A DNA stretch of 64,000 bases from positions 158,795 through 222,794 of the forward strand of contig CAVYON010000020.1 in assembly GCA_963770035.1 (NCBI GenBank), written 5' to 3'. The position numbers were made by a program, and so were the translations under genes. The notes below the pieces were generated by a model. The model made no database searches, was not told the origin of the DNA, and worked only from the letters and a program-made list of their open reading frames with translations. Source of the stretch: Roseiarcus sp963770035 (GTDB taxonomy: Bacteria > Pseudomonadota > Alphaproteobacteria > Rhizobiales > Beijerinckiaceae). Positions 30,236-39,042 of the stretch are shown here, in pieces (position 1 is the stretch's first letter; each line of letters starts with the position of its first letter).

Positions 30236-30742
30236 GTAACTGGTTTCTTTACTTCGTTGAAGTTCTTGGCAACATGCTATCCATATATGCCGTCATTCCC
30301 ATCGCGATTTTAATTGCGCTTCGTTTCAAGCGAAGCGTTTCCGACTTTCGTATTGCCTATGCCATAAGTTCTGCGTGTTCAATCATTTTAGTTATTGTGA
30401 TTGCACCGCTATTTTTTTTTGCTTTTCTGGGACAAAAGCTATTTGACATTTCATTATTATTATAAATGGCAATCTTTGACTATATCTTCGCTCGGAGGTG
30501 GAATATTTTATTACATTATATACCTAAGCATAGATAATATAATCGATACGTTGCGGCCATCTAAAAAGTACTTGACACTTGCGGGTGTAATTCCATTAAT
30601 TGTATGCCTCGTCGGAATGGTTATACCTCTGGCGACGGACGCCGATATTTCTAGCATAGAATATTTTATTTTTACTTCTATATTTATTCTGCCCACATTT
30701 GCAATCGTTATGACCGGCATTGCAATAGGACTTTGGATTTAA
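30232..30742 (+). pseudogene. AT-rich multi-pass membrane protein, probably one gene with a frameshift
   Basis: Starts MSNWFLYFVEVLGNMLSIYA at an ATG overlapping the TIR gene stop. The first open part (to 30465) has two membrane helices (MLSIYAVIPIAILIALRF; CSIILVIVIAPLFFFAFLG). After a T-run and TTATTATTATAAATGG the other frame continues with three more (GGGIFYYIIYLSIDNIIDTL; LAGVIPLIVCLVGMVIPLA; FIFTSIFILPTFAIVMTGIA) to the stop at 30742. Joined, it is about 168 residues with five helices. GC is far below the genome average. No family is recognised. Overlap with the TIR gene suggests that they act together. Convergent with ahcY. Confidence 0.55.
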
Positions 30743-30785
30743 TACGCAATCGTTGGCTACGCCACAGAGCGCAAGATTTAATAGT

Positions 30786-32189
30786 TCAGTACCGGTACGT
30801 CTCCGGCTTGAACGGCCCCGCCTCCGGCAGGCCGAGGTACTTGGCCTGCTCGGGCGTCATCTTGGTCAGCTTCGCGCCGACCTTGGCGAGGTGAAGCGAG
30901 GCGACCTTCTCGTCGAGGCGCTTGGGCAGGGTGTAGACCTGCTTTGCGTACTGGCCGGGCTTGGTGAAGATCTCGATCTGGGCGAGCGTCTGGTTGGTGA
31001 ACGAGGCCGACATCACGAACGACGGATGGCCGGTCGCGTTGCCCAGGTTCACGAGCCGCCCCTCGGACAGGAGGATGATCTTCTTGCCGTCGGGGAACTC
31101 GATCTCGTCGACCTGAGGCTTGACGTTGTTCCACTTGTAATTGCGCAGGCTCGCGACCTGGATCTCCGAGTCGAAGTGGCCGATATTGCAGACGATCGCG
31201 CGGTCGCGCATGGCGCGCATGTGATCGAGGGTGATGACGTCGACGTTGCCGGTGGCGGTGACGAAGATGTCGGCGCGCGGCGCCGCGTCGTCCATCGTCA
31301 CGACTTCGTAGCCTTCCATCGCCGCCTGCAGCGCGCAGATCGGATCGACCTCCGACACCATGACCCGGCAGCCGGCGTTGCGAAGCGAGGCGGCCGAGCC
31401 CTTGCCGACGTCGCCGAAGCCCGCGACCATCGCGACCTTGCCGGCCATCATCACGTCGGTGCCGCGGCGGATGCCGTCGACCAGCGACTCGCGGCAGCCG
31501 TACAGGTTGTCGAACTTCGACTTGGTGACGCTGTCGTTGACGTTGATCGCCGGCCACAGAAGCTTGCCCTCCTTGGCCATGATGTAAAGGCGATGGACGC
31601 CGGTCGTCGTCTCCTCGGTGACGCCGCGGATCGATTCCGCATTCTTGGCGTACCAGCCGGGCTTCGTCTTCAGCCGCGCCTTGATCGCGGCGAACAGCAC
31701 CTCTTCCTCCTCGTTGCTCGCCTTGTCGAGGAAGGCCGCGTCGCCCTGCTCGGCGCGCAGGCCCAGATGGATCAGCAGCGTCGCGTCGCCGCCGTCGTCG
31801 AGGATCATGTTGGGCGCGCCGCCGTCGCCCCATTCGAAGATGCGGTGGGTATAGTCCCAATAGTCCTTCAGGCTCTCGCCCTTGATGGCGAACACCGGGG
31901 TGCCGGTCGCGGCTATGGCGGCGGCGGCGTGGTCCTGGGTCGAATAGATGTTGCACGAGGCCCAGCGGACGTCGGCGCCGAGCGCCTTCAAGGTCTCGAT
32001 CAGAACTGCTGTCTGAATGGTCATGTGGAGGGAGCCCGCGATGCGCGCGCCCTTGAGCGGCTGCGCCGCCGCATATTCCGTGCGCGTGGCCATCAGGCCC
32101 GGCATCTCGGTCTCGGCGATGGCGATCTCCTTGCGCCCGAAGGCGGCAAGGCCGATGTCGGCGACGGCATAGTCGGCGGCTTTGGTCAT
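30786..32189 (-). CDS. ahcY: Adenosylhomocysteinase
   Basis: 467 residues. Splits S-adenosylhomocysteine into adenosine and homocysteine, removing the by-product of methylations. The NAD-binding motif is VAGFGDVGKGSAASLR. Substrate-site elements include GSLHMTIQTAVLIETL, ASCNIYSTQDHAAAAIA and VNDSVTKSKFDNLYGCRESL. The C-terminus KPETYRY, with the K..Y pair that completes the neighbouring subunit's NAD site, is intact. Full length, including the ~40-residue insert typical of alphaproteobacterial and eukaryotic-like forms. Divergent from rpoN with an inverted repeat in the gap. Confidence 0.97.
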   Translation of the reverse strand: MTKAADYAVADIGLAAFGRKEIAIAETEMPGLMATRTEYAAAQPLKGARIAGSLHMTIQTAVLIETLKALGADVRWASCNIYSTQDHAAAAIAATGTPVFAIKGESLKDYWDYTHRIFEWGDGGAPNMILDDGGDATLLIHLGLRAEQGDAAFLDKASNEEEEVLFAAIKARLKTKPGWYAKNAESIRGVTEETTTGVHRLYIMAKEGKLLWPAINVNDSVTKSKFDNLYGCRESLVDGIRRGTDVMMAGKVAMVAGFGDVGKGSAASLRNAGCRVMVSEVDPICALQAAMEGYEVVTMDDAAPRADIFVTATGNVDVITLDHMRAMRDRAIVCNIGHFDSEIQVASLRNYKWNNVKPQVDEIEFPDGKKIILLSEGRLVNLGNATGHPSFVMSASFTNQTLAQIEIFTKPGQYAKQVYTLPKRLDEKVASLHLAKVGAKLTKMTPEQAKYLGLPEAGPFKPETYRY

Positions 32190-32254
32190 TGCGTCTCATA
32201 TCCCGGTTGTGGTTCAGCGATCCCTTACCAGCGGCCGGTGCATAGCGCAATAAA

Positions 32255-32276
32255 CATATAAGCAAGTCTTTATATG
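32255..32276. promoter_or_regulatory. Candidate operator upstream of ahcY
   Basis: CATATAA - 8 bp - TTATATG is a perfect 7-bp inverted repeat in an AT-rich island about 70 bp upstream of ahcY. Methionine-cycle genes in proteobacteria are often controlled by ArsR-type regulators (SahR) that bind AT-rich palindromes, so an ahcY operator is an inference. I found no match to the SAH riboswitch core. Confidence 0.45.
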
Positions 32277-32494
32277 ATCGCGGCGGAACTGGCCGCGCAA
32301 GGCGCGCCGTTGGCGAGCATCCACAGAAAGGGCCTGGATGCACTCCCGCAACGCTAATTTCTATGGCATTTGGCGGCATTGGTTTAGCTGGGCGAAGGCG
32401 GGCGTCATGCTATAGTCGCCTAGCAAGAAGCGCGCCGCGCTGTCAGAAAGGTCGGTGCGAGCATGTTTCGCGTGAACGGTTGCAAGGGTTTGAG

Positions 32495-34072
32495 ATGGCG
32501 CTTTCGGCCAAATTGATGATGCGGCAGGGCCAGACGATGGTCCTCACGCCGCAATTGCTTCAGGCGATCAAGCTGTTGCAGATGCCGAACGTCGAGCTCA
32601 GCGCCTTCATCGAGAACGAACTCGCCAGCAATCCGCTGCTCGAGCGCGCCGAGGACCACGAGACCCGCGAGGCCGAACGCCTGGAGGGGCCCCCCGAAGC
32701 GGCGGTCCCCGAGGAACGCGCCGAGCCTGGGGACTGGGCGTCCGACTCGCTCGAGACCGATCGCGGTTCGCTGGAGGCCGGCCTTGGGACCGAGGTGGAG
32801 AACGCCTTCGATTCCGACCGCAGCGCGCCCGCTTCCGATTTCCGCCCCGGCGAGGGCCTGGCGACGGGCTCCTGGTCCAACGTCGGCGGCGGGGGATCGG
32901 AGTCCTCGGGCCTGGCCCCGGATCTCGAGGCTTATGTGTCCGAGAGCGTCTCGCTGCGCGATCACCTCGAGCGGCAGGCCGGCGTCATCCTCGACGATCC
33001 GGGCGAGCGGATGATCGGCGCCGCGCTGATCGACGGGCTCGATGAGGCCGGCTATTTCGTCGGATCGCTGGAGGAGGTCGCCGTGCGTCTCGGCGGCGCA
33101 CCGGCGGCGGTCGAGGCGACGCTCATGAAGCTCCAGGCGCTCGAACCGACCGGCGTATTCGCCCGCAGCCTCGCCGAGTGCCTCGCGCTGCAACTCATCG
33201 AGCGCGACCGGTTCGATCCGGCCATGGAGGCGATGATCGCCAACCTTCCGGCGCTGGCGCGCCGCGACTACGCCCTCCTGCGCAAGGTCTGCGGGGTCGA
33301 CGACGAGGATCTCGCCGACATGATTGCCGAAATCAGGCGCCTCGAGCCGAAGCCGGGCCGCGCCTTCGGCGATCCGCCGGGCGCGCCCGCGATTCCCGAC
33401 GTTTTCGTCATGGCCGCGCCCGACCGGACGTGGAGAGTCGAACTGAACAGCCAAGCGCTGCCGCGCGTGCTTGTCAACGACGTCTACGCCGCGGTGATCC
33501 GGCGAGGCGCGAGCCGCGACGAGGACAGGCAGTACGTTTCGGCCCAGCTCCAGTCGGCAAACTGGCTGACCAAGAGCCTGGAACAGCGCGCGCGCACCAT
33601 TCTCAATGTCGCGAGCGAGATCGTTCGGCGGCAGGACGCGTTTCTGGTCGAGGGTGTCGCCGCGCTGAAGCCGCTCAATCTGAAGATGATCGGCGAGGCG
33701 ATCGGCGTCCACGAATCGACCGTCTCGCGCGCCACCGCCCACAAGTTCATCCAGACGCCGCGCGGGCTGTTCGAGATGAAATACTTCTTCACCGCCGCGA
33801 TCCCTTCGACCGAATTGGGGCAATCTCATTCGGCCGAGGCGGTGCGACAACGTATCCGCCAGATGATCGACGAGGAGGATCCCGACGAGGTGCTGTCCGA
33901 CGACAGCATTGTCGATCGGCTGCGCAAGGCCGACATCGTCGTCGCCCGCCGCACCGTGGCGAAGTATCGCGACAGCCTCAAGATTCCGTCCTCGGTCGAG
34001 CGGCGCAAGCTGAAGACCTCGCCGGTCGGAGCGCTGCGGGCGCGCGGCGACTCGATCCGTGCCGAGGCCTGA
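32495..34072 (+). CDS. rpoN: RNA polymerase sigma-54 factor
   Basis: 525 residues. Region I (MMRQGQTMVLTPQLLQAIKL) binds enhancer activators; an acidic linker follows (about 60-140); then the core-binding domain; a helix-turn-helix (IGEAIGVHESTVSRATAHKF); and the RpoN box VARRTVAKYRDSLKIPSS, which reads the -24 element. ATG 32495 starts the conserved MALSAKL; longer in-frame starts have no support. It is followed by hpf and ptsN, the standard order in alphaproteobacteria; the usual lptAB upstream is replaced by ahcY on the other strand. Confidence 0.97.
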   Translation: MALSAKLMMRQGQTMVLTPQLLQAIKLLQMPNVELSAFIENELASNPLLERAEDHETREAERLEGPPEAAVPEERAEPGDWASDSLETDRGSLEAGLGTEVENAFDSDRSAPASDFRPGEGLATGSWSNVGGGGSESSGLAPDLEAYVSESVSLRDHLERQAGVILDDPGERMIGAALIDGLDEAGYFVGSLEEVAVRLGGAPAAVEATLMKLQALEPTGVFARSLAECLALQLIERDRFDPAMEAMIANLPALARRDYALLRKVCGVDDEDLADMIAEIRRLEPKPGRAFGDPPGAPAIPDVFVMAAPDRTWRVELNSQALPRVLVNDVYAAVIRRGASRDEDRQYVSAQLQSANWLTKSLEQRARTILNVASEIVRRQDAFLVEGVAALKPLNLKMIGEAIGVHESTVSRATAHKFIQTPRGLFEMKYFFTAAIPSTELGQSHSAEAVRQRIRQMIDEEDPDEVLSDDSIVDRLRKADIVVARRTVAKYRDSLKIPSSVERRKLKTSPVGALRARGDSIRAEA

Positions 34073-34259
34073 TCTTGATTTATGGCCGGGAAGCCACATG
34101 TTTTTCGGGCAATTGACACGGGAGCGGGAGACTCCTAACGCTAAATTTCGGAGGGCCGCTTGGGCGATGATCCCGACAATTCGGGGGCGAATAGCGCGCG
34201 AGCGCGGAGTGAGCGGCCCATAGCCGCGCGTCTCGCCGAGATAACAAGGCCAACAATCG

Positions 34260-34829
34260 ATGACATTGAGAGTATCCGGAAAGAACCTCGATATCGGGGA
34301 ATCTTTGCGTCAGCACGTGTCGAACAAAGTGGAGGGCATGGTTGCCCGCTACTTCAATGGAACCGTCGGCGGCCACGTGGTGATCGCCCGTGAAGGTTCC
34401 GGCTATCGTTCGGATTGCACGCTGTTGCTGAGCTCGGGCGTGAGCCTGCACGCAGAGGGCCGGGCGCATGAGCCTTATCCCTGCTTCGAGCAGGCGGCAC
34501 AGAAGATTGAGGGCAGGCTCCGGCGCTACAAGCAGCGGCTAAAGGGCCGGGGCGCGCCCGAGACGGCCGGCCCGGCGGAGAGCCCGGTCACCGTCACGAA
34601 TTACCTCGTCGAAGCGCCGACTGACGACGAAGAGCCCGCCGATGGCTTTAATCCGGTCGTGGTCGCCGAGGGGACGGAGAGGTTGAAGACGCTTTCGGTG
34701 GCGTCGGCGGTCGCCGAGCTCGACCTCACAGGCGCGCCTGTGGTCGTTTTCGCCCACGCCGGAAGCGGACGGGTGAACATCGTCTATCGGCGGCGCGACG
34801 GAGCGATCGGGTGGATCGATCCGCGTTGA
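34260..34829 (+). CDS. hpf: Ribosome hibernation promoting factor, long form
   Basis: 189 residues. The N-terminal S30AE/YfiA domain (MTLRVSGKNLDIGESLRQHV; EGRAHEPYPCFEQAAQKIEG) binds the decoding site of idle ribosomes. A variable linker is followed by the ~55-residue C-terminal dimerisation domain (VVVAEGTERLKTLSVASAVA ... GRVNIVYRRRDGAIGWIDPR) that joins two 70S particles in the long form. Between rpoN and ptsN; probably induced in stationary phase, but no promoter could be assigned in the 187-bp gap. Confidence 0.95.
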   Translation: MTLRVSGKNLDIGESLRQHVSNKVEGMVARYFNGTVGGHVVIAREGSGYRSDCTLLLSSGVSLHAEGRAHEPYPCFEQAAQKIEGRLRRYKQRLKGRGAPETAGPAESPVTVTNYLVEAPTDDEEPADGFNPVVVAEGTERLKTLSVASAVAELDLTGAPVVVFAHAGSGRVNIVYRRRDGAIGWIDPR

Positions 34830-34864
34830 GCGTGAACGCCTGGGGCGGTCGCCGAACCTGCAGG

Positions 34865-35335
34865 ATGGACATGTCGCTATCCGAACTCCTCAAGCCGGAC
34901 GCCGTCCTGCCCGCATTGCGGGTCAACGGCAAGAAACAGGCGCTTCAGGAGATGAGCGAGCGCGCCGCGGCGGTATCCGGCCTGACCGCGCGAGAAATCT
35001 TCGACGCGCTGCTTCAGCGTGAGCGTCTGGGCTCGACCGGGGTCGGCGACGGCGTCGCCATCCCGCACGGCAAGCTGGCGAAATGCGAACGGATCTTCGG
35101 CGTCTTCGCTCGGCTCGAGCGCGCCATCGACTTCGAGGCCCCGGATGGGCTGCCGGTCGACCTGGTCTTCATGCTGATCGCCCCGGAATCCGCCGGCGCC
35201 GATCATCTGAAAGCGTTGGCGTCGATCGCCCGCCTGCTCCGCAACAGCGGGACCGCCGCGCAATTGCGCGCGACCCGCGACCCGGCCGCGCTGTACGCCC
35301 TCATCACCATGGCGCCGGCGTCGAACGCCGCCTGA
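34865..35335 (+). CDS. ptsN: Nitrogen PTS EIIA component
   Basis: 156 residues. Phosphate-accepting regulator of the PTS-Ntr chain (PtsP-PtsO-PtsN), which controls potassium and nitrogen balance. The phosphorylated histidine lies in STGVGDGVAIPHGKLAKCER. The family motif VDLVFMLIAPESAGADHLKA is intact. ATG 34865 gives MDMSLSELLKPDAVLPALR, the normal N-terminus; starts further upstream lack support. Short spacing to hpf suggests one transcript. Confidence 0.95.
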   Translation: MDMSLSELLKPDAVLPALRVNGKKQALQEMSERAAAVSGLTAREIFDALLQRERLGSTGVGDGVAIPHGKLAKCERIFGVFARLERAIDFEAPDGLPVDLVFMLIAPESAGADHLKALASIARLLRNSGTAAQLRATRDPAALYALITMAPASNAA

Positions 35336-35351
35336 ACCGGAGACAACCCCC

Positions 35352-35591
35352 GTGAAAGCTCGCGTCGTCGTCACGCTGAAGGGCGGAGTGCTCGATCCGC
35401 AAGGCAAGGCGATCGAGGGGGCCCTCCGGTCTCTGGCGATCGACGGCGTCACGTCGGTGCGGCAGGGCAAAGTGTTCGATGTCGAACTCGCCGGGGAGGA
35501 TCGCGAAGGCGCCCGCCGGGCGCTGGCCGAGGCGTGCGAGCGCCTCTTGGCCAACACGATCGTCGAGAATTACGCCATCGAGATCGCGTAG
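35352..35591 (+). CDS. purS: Phosphoribosylformylglycinamidine synthase subunit PurS
   Basis: 79 residues (MKARVVVTLKGGVLDPQGKA ... NTIVENYAIEIA). Small dimeric subunit that bridges the glutaminase PurQ and the large PurL in the fourth step of purine synthesis. Complete and of normal length. Seven bases before purQ, so co-translated. The usual upstream purC is absent; ptsN lies 16 bp upstream instead. Confidence 0.95.
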   Translation: MKARVVVTLKGGVLDPQGKAIEGALRSLAIDGVTSVRQGKVFDVELAGEDREGARRALAEACERLLANTIVENYAIEIA

Positions 35592-35598
35592 CCGATCG

Positions 35599-36282
35599 AT
35601 GAAGGCCGCCGTCATCCTCTTCCCCGGCTCCAATCGTGAAGGCGACGCCGCCCGCGCGCTCAGCGAGCTCACCGGCCGGCCGCCTTCGGTCGTCTGGCAC
35701 GCCGAACCGGATTTGCCCCCCGGCGCGGATCTCGTCGTTCTGCCCGGCGGCTTCTCCTACGGCGACTATCTGCGCTGCGGGGCGATCGCGGCGCGTTCGC
35801 CGATCATGCGTGCGGTCGCCCGCCACGCCGAGCGCGGCGGCCTCGTGCTCGGCATCTGCAACGGTTTCCAGATCCTATGCGAGGCGGGCCTGCTGCCGGG
35901 CGTCTTGATGCGCAACGACAACCGTCGCTTCCTGTGCAAGATGCAGCATCTGAGGGTCGAGAACGCTGCGACGCCGTTCACCCGGGGCTATGCCGCGGGG
36001 CAAGTGGTGAAGTTCGCCATCGCCCATGGCGAGGGCAACTTCGAAGCCGACCCCGCCACTCTCGACGCGATCGAGGACGCCGGGCAGGTCGCCTTCCGGT
36101 ACTGCGATCCTTCCGGCTGCATCGACCCCTCCGCCAATCCGAACGGTTCAGAGCGCAACATCGCCGGCGTTTTCAACAGCCGGTTCAACGTGCTCGGACT
36201 GATGCCGCACCCGGAGAACCTGATCGACCCGCTGGTCGGCGGGATCGACGGCAAGGCGCTGTTTGCCGCGCTCGCCGCCTGA
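35599..36282 (+). CDS. purQ: Phosphoribosylformylglycinamidine synthase subunit PurQ (glutaminase)
   Basis: 227 residues. Class I amidotransferase delivering ammonia to PurL. The nucleophile Cys lies in LVLGICNGFQILCEAGLLPG, and the His/Glu pair in GLMPHPENLID. The N-terminus KAAVILFPGSNREGDAARAL is typical. ATG 35599 follows the purS stop closely. purL is not in the window. Confidence 0.95.
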   Translation: MKAAVILFPGSNREGDAARALSELTGRPPSVVWHAEPDLPPGADLVVLPGGFSYGDYLRCGAIAARSPIMRAVARHAERGGLVLGICNGFQILCEAGLLPGVLMRNDNRRFLCKMQHLRVENAATPFTRGYAAGQVVKFAIAHGEGNFEADPATLDAIEDAGQVAFRYCDPSGCIDPSANPNGSERNIAGVFNSRFNVLGLMPHPENLIDPLVGGIDGKALFAALAA

Positions 36283-36399
36283 CCGGGCCTCATCCACAGA
36301 AAAAGCGAGATCGCGCGAAGAAACTCGCCGGATGACGTTGCGTTGTCATCATAGGTAAACCGATACGCCCCACTCTCTTTGGTTCAAAGGGAAGGAACC

Positions 36400-36774
36400 A
36401 TGGCCGATTCGCTCGACAGGCTGTTTGCCGCGGTGTTGGAGGCGCGCAGCCGCAGCCCGTCGGAATCACGCACCGCAAAGCTCTTCCGCGACGGCGTGCA
36501 GAAGATGACCAAGAAGCTGGTCGAAGAGGCGATCGAGGTCGGTCTCGACGCCCTGCAGATGAACCGCGAGTCGGTCGTCCTCGAAAGCGCTGACATGCTC
36601 TACCATCTCGCCGTGATCTGGGCCGAGTGCGGCGTAACTCCGGGCGAGGTGATGAGCGAAATCGACCGCCGCGAGCGCACCTACGGAATCGCCGAAAAAC
36701 TGCCCAAGAGCGCCGGCGCGGCGCAGATCCGCCGGATGAACGCGCTCGGTCCGCGCCGGAAGGCCGCCTCCTGA
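36400..36774 (+). CDS. hisE: Phosphoribosyl-ATP pyrophosphohydrolase (HisE/MazG-like)
   Basis: 124 residues. All-alpha MazG-fold pyrophosphatase: LDRLFAAVLEARSR, KLVEEAIEVGLDAL with the metal-binding EExxE-like helix, and ESADMLYHLAVIWAECGV with the second acidic motif. It matches HisE, the second step of histidine synthesis. The longer C-terminal tail (AAQIRRMNALGPRRKAAS) and lack of other his genes leave a broader MazG-like role possible. GAAGGAA precedes the ATG. Confidence 0.78.
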   Translation: MADSLDRLFAAVLEARSRSPSESRTAKLFRDGVQKMTKKLVEEAIEVGLDALQMNRESVVLESADMLYHLAVIWAECGVTPGEVMSEIDRRERTYGIAEKLPKSAGAAQIRRMNALGPRRKAAS

Positions 36775-36940
36775 CTGGACGACCACGGACCCCTCTTCCC
36801 TCCGGCTGCGCCTTCCATACGTTTTATGCGAAATGAAGCCATCGCGCACATCCTTCCCGGCGAAGCGGGCAGGATGGCGCGAAGGCCGGATCAGGCCGAG
36901 CCGCGACTTCCCGTCAAGGTCATCGCGCTCTTGCGCCGCG

Positions 36941-37918
36941 TCACTTCACGTATTGCAGCAACGGGTCCTTGTTCTCCTCGATGACCTGCTTCGTCAGCAC
37001 GAGCGTCGGCACGTAGGTCATTTCGGCGACCTTATCGCCGGCCAGAACCTTCTTGACGTTCTCCACCGCCTCCATTCCGACAAGATAGGGCAGTTGCGCG
37101 ACCGAGGCGTTGAGCCGGCCGGCCTTGATCGACTTGACCGCGTTCGAGTTGCCGTCGACGCCGATCACAATCACCTTGTCCTTGCCGGCCGAGCGCGCCG
37201 CTTCGACCGCCCCGAGCGCCATATCGTCGTTGCATGCGAAGATCGCGACGAGATTTGGGGTGCGTTGCAGGGTGTCGTTGGTAATGTTGGTTGCCTTCAG
37301 GCTGTCCCAGTCGCCGGGAAGCGAAGCGGCGATGGTAAGGCCGGGCGCTTCCTTTTTGAGCTCGTCGGCGAATCCGACCGCGCGCTTCTTGCCGGTGATG
37401 TTGCCGGAGAGCCCTTCGATCACCAGCACGGGGCCCTTGGCGTCCTTGCCGAGCTGGCTCACCAGCCAGTCCGCGCCCTTCGCCCCCGCCGCCTCGTTGT
37501 CCGAGCCGATGTGGAAGGCGACCTGGACGCCGGCCTTCGCGGTGATCGCCGGATCGAGGTTGTTGTCGAGGTCGACCACCGGGATCTTCATCTCGTTGGC
37601 CTGCTTGAGGCAGGGCAGCAGATTGGTCGAGCTGATCGCGGCGGTGATCATTGCAGCCGGCTTCTTCTCAAGCATGGTGTTGCAGGCGTTGAGCTGCGGC
37701 TCGGCGGCCTGGTCGGACTCGACCGCCTGCAGATAGATGTTGACGCCTTCCTTTTGGCCGGCCGCGTCGACGCCCTTCTCCATTGCGCCCCAGAACGGGT
37801 TCGACAGCGTCTTCATCAGGACGCCGTAGGTCGGCTTTTCGGCGGCGAAGGCGGCCGAGGTCATCAAGGCGAGCGCGAGCGCGGCGAGCGAGGCCGCCGC
37901 CAGACCCTGTTTCAACAT
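36941..37918 (-). CDS. Sugar ABC transporter substrate-binding protein (RbsB family)
   Basis: 325 residues. Periplasmic binding protein with signal peptide LAAASLAALALALMTSAAFA. Type 1 fold motifs: KTLSNPFWGAMEKGVDAAGQ, AVESDQAAEPQLNACNTMLE, VVDLDNNLDPAITAKAGVQV, NLVAIFACNDDMALGAVEAA and VIGVDGNSNAVKSIKAGRLN, typical of CUT2 binding proteins for ribose, allose or psicose. No permease or ATPase stands next to it, while the transporter pair at 25585-27492 lacks a binding protein, so they are plausible partners. It lies 27 bp downstream of the LacI gene, in the same operon. Confidence 0.92.
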   Translation of the reverse strand: MLKQGLAAASLAALALALMTSAAFAAEKPTYGVLMKTLSNPFWGAMEKGVDAAGQKEGVNIYLQAVESDQAAEPQLNACNTMLEKKPAAMITAAISSTNLLPCLKQANEMKIPVVDLDNNLDPAITAKAGVQVAFHIGSDNEAAGAKGADWLVSQLGKDAKGPVLVIEGLSGNITGKKRAVGFADELKKEAPGLTIAASLPGDWDSLKATNITNDTLQRTPNLVAIFACNDDMALGAVEAARSAGKDKVIVIGVDGNSNAVKSIKAGRLNASVAQLPYLVGMEAVENVKKVLAGDKVAEMTYVPTLVLTKQVIEENKDPLLQYVK

Positions 37919-37945
37919 TTCTTACCTCCCACGTTTTCGACTTGA

Positions 37946-38989
37946 TCAGTGGGCCTCCGCCACGGCTTTGAGCCTTGGGCGGGCGGGCCCGGTGGATTCC
38001 CGAACCTTGAGGGCGCAGGGAAGCAGGATGCGTTCGGCTGGGTTCGTCGTGTCGCCGGCCATCCGGCGGGTGAGCAGCGTCCATGCGGACGCGGCGAAGT
38101 CGTCGACCGGCTGGGCGACCGTGGTCAGATAGGGGCGAAGCGCAAGCATCCAGTCGAAATCGTCGAAGCCCACGATGGAGATGTCGCCCGGGATCTCGAG
38201 CCTCAGGCCGCGCGCCGCTTTCAGCGCCGCGAGCGCGCAGACATTGGTCAGGGCGAAGATTGCGGTCGGCCTGTCGGCGCGATGGAGCTCCATCTCGATC
38301 GCCCCGCGCAGGTTTTCGAGGTCATGGCCGCCACAGACGACCCGTTCCCGGCCCGCCAGGCCCGCCTCGCTGAGCGCGCGGCGGCCGCCGGCGATGCGCT
38401 CGGCGATGTTGTGGAAGTGCTCCGAATGGGCGAGCACCGCGATATCGCGGTGCCCGAGCGCGATCAAATGCCGCACGGCTTCGTAGCCGCCGCTGTCGCA
38501 GTCGGCGCGCACGGTGTCGAAGCCCGGCGAGTCCGAGCCCCGGTCGAGGAGAACGGTGGCCGGCAGGCGCGCTCCGCGCGCCGCGAGCGTCGCCATTGAG
38601 GCGTCGCTCGCCGGGACGGCGATCAGGCCGTCGATGCGCCGGCCGATCAGCGCCTCGACTCTGCGCTTTTCGATGGCGGCGTCCTCGCCGGTGGAAGCGA
38701 GCAGGAGATCGTAGCCGTCGCGTTCGGCGAGCGCCTCGACGCCGTGCACGAGGCTGGCGAAAAAAACGTTGGTGATGTCGGGGACGACCATGCCGACGAG
38801 GCGGGTGGAGGCGCCGCGCAGCGCGCTCGCGGCGCGGTCGACCTGATAGCCGAGCTCTTTGATCGCTTCGAGAACGCGGCGCCGGCTCGCCTCCCCGACC
38901 GGGCGATTGCCGTTCGCCACGTTCGACGCGGTCGCGACCGAGACCCCGGCGCGCGCGGCGACCTCGCGAATGGTGGGCGGCCTCGACAA
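37946..38989 (-). CDS. LacI-family transcriptional regulator
   Basis: 347 residues. N-terminal helix-turn-helix and hinge: TIREVAARAGVSVATASNVA, then NRPVGEASRRRVLEAIKELG and RAASALRGASTRLVGMVVPD. The rest is a periplasmic-binding-protein-like sugar-sensing domain (GVEALAERDGYDLLLASTGE; DISIVGFDDFDWMLALRPYL). It probably represses its own operon with the binding protein, and perhaps the psicose transporter, releasing DNA on binding sugar. A fitting palindrome lies 40 bp upstream at 39029. Confidence 0.93.
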   Translation of the reverse strand: MSRPPTIREVAARAGVSVATASNVANGNRPVGEASRRRVLEAIKELGYQVDRAASALRGASTRLVGMVVPDITNVFFASLVHGVEALAERDGYDLLLASTGEDAAIEKRRVEALIGRRIDGLIAVPASDASMATLAARGARLPATVLLDRGSDSPGFDTVRADCDSGGYEAVRHLIALGHRDIAVLAHSEHFHNIAERIAGGRRALSEAGLAGRERVVCGGHDLENLRGAIEMELHRADRPTAIFALTNVCALAALKAARGLRLEIPGDISIVGFDDFDWMLALRPYLTTVAQPVDDFAASAWTLLTRRMAGDTTNPAERILLPCALKVRESTGPARPRLKAVAEAH

Positions 38990-39028
38990 AGCGTTCCTTC
39001 CCGGCGTCCGCGGCGACAGACTGTTTGT

Positions 39029-39042
39029 CTATAACGTTCTAG
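39029..39042. promoter_or_regulatory. Candidate LacI-type operator
   Basis: CTATAACGTTCTAG: half-sites CTATAAC/GTTCTAG match at 6 of 7 positions around a central CG, the layout of LacI/PurR-family operators. Located 40 bp before the LacI start, so autoregulation is likely. Confidence 0.6.

Noticed and set aside
32190..32290. SAH or SAM riboswitch in the ahcY leader
   Set aside because: No match to the conserved cores was seen; the only clear element is the CATATAA palindrome.
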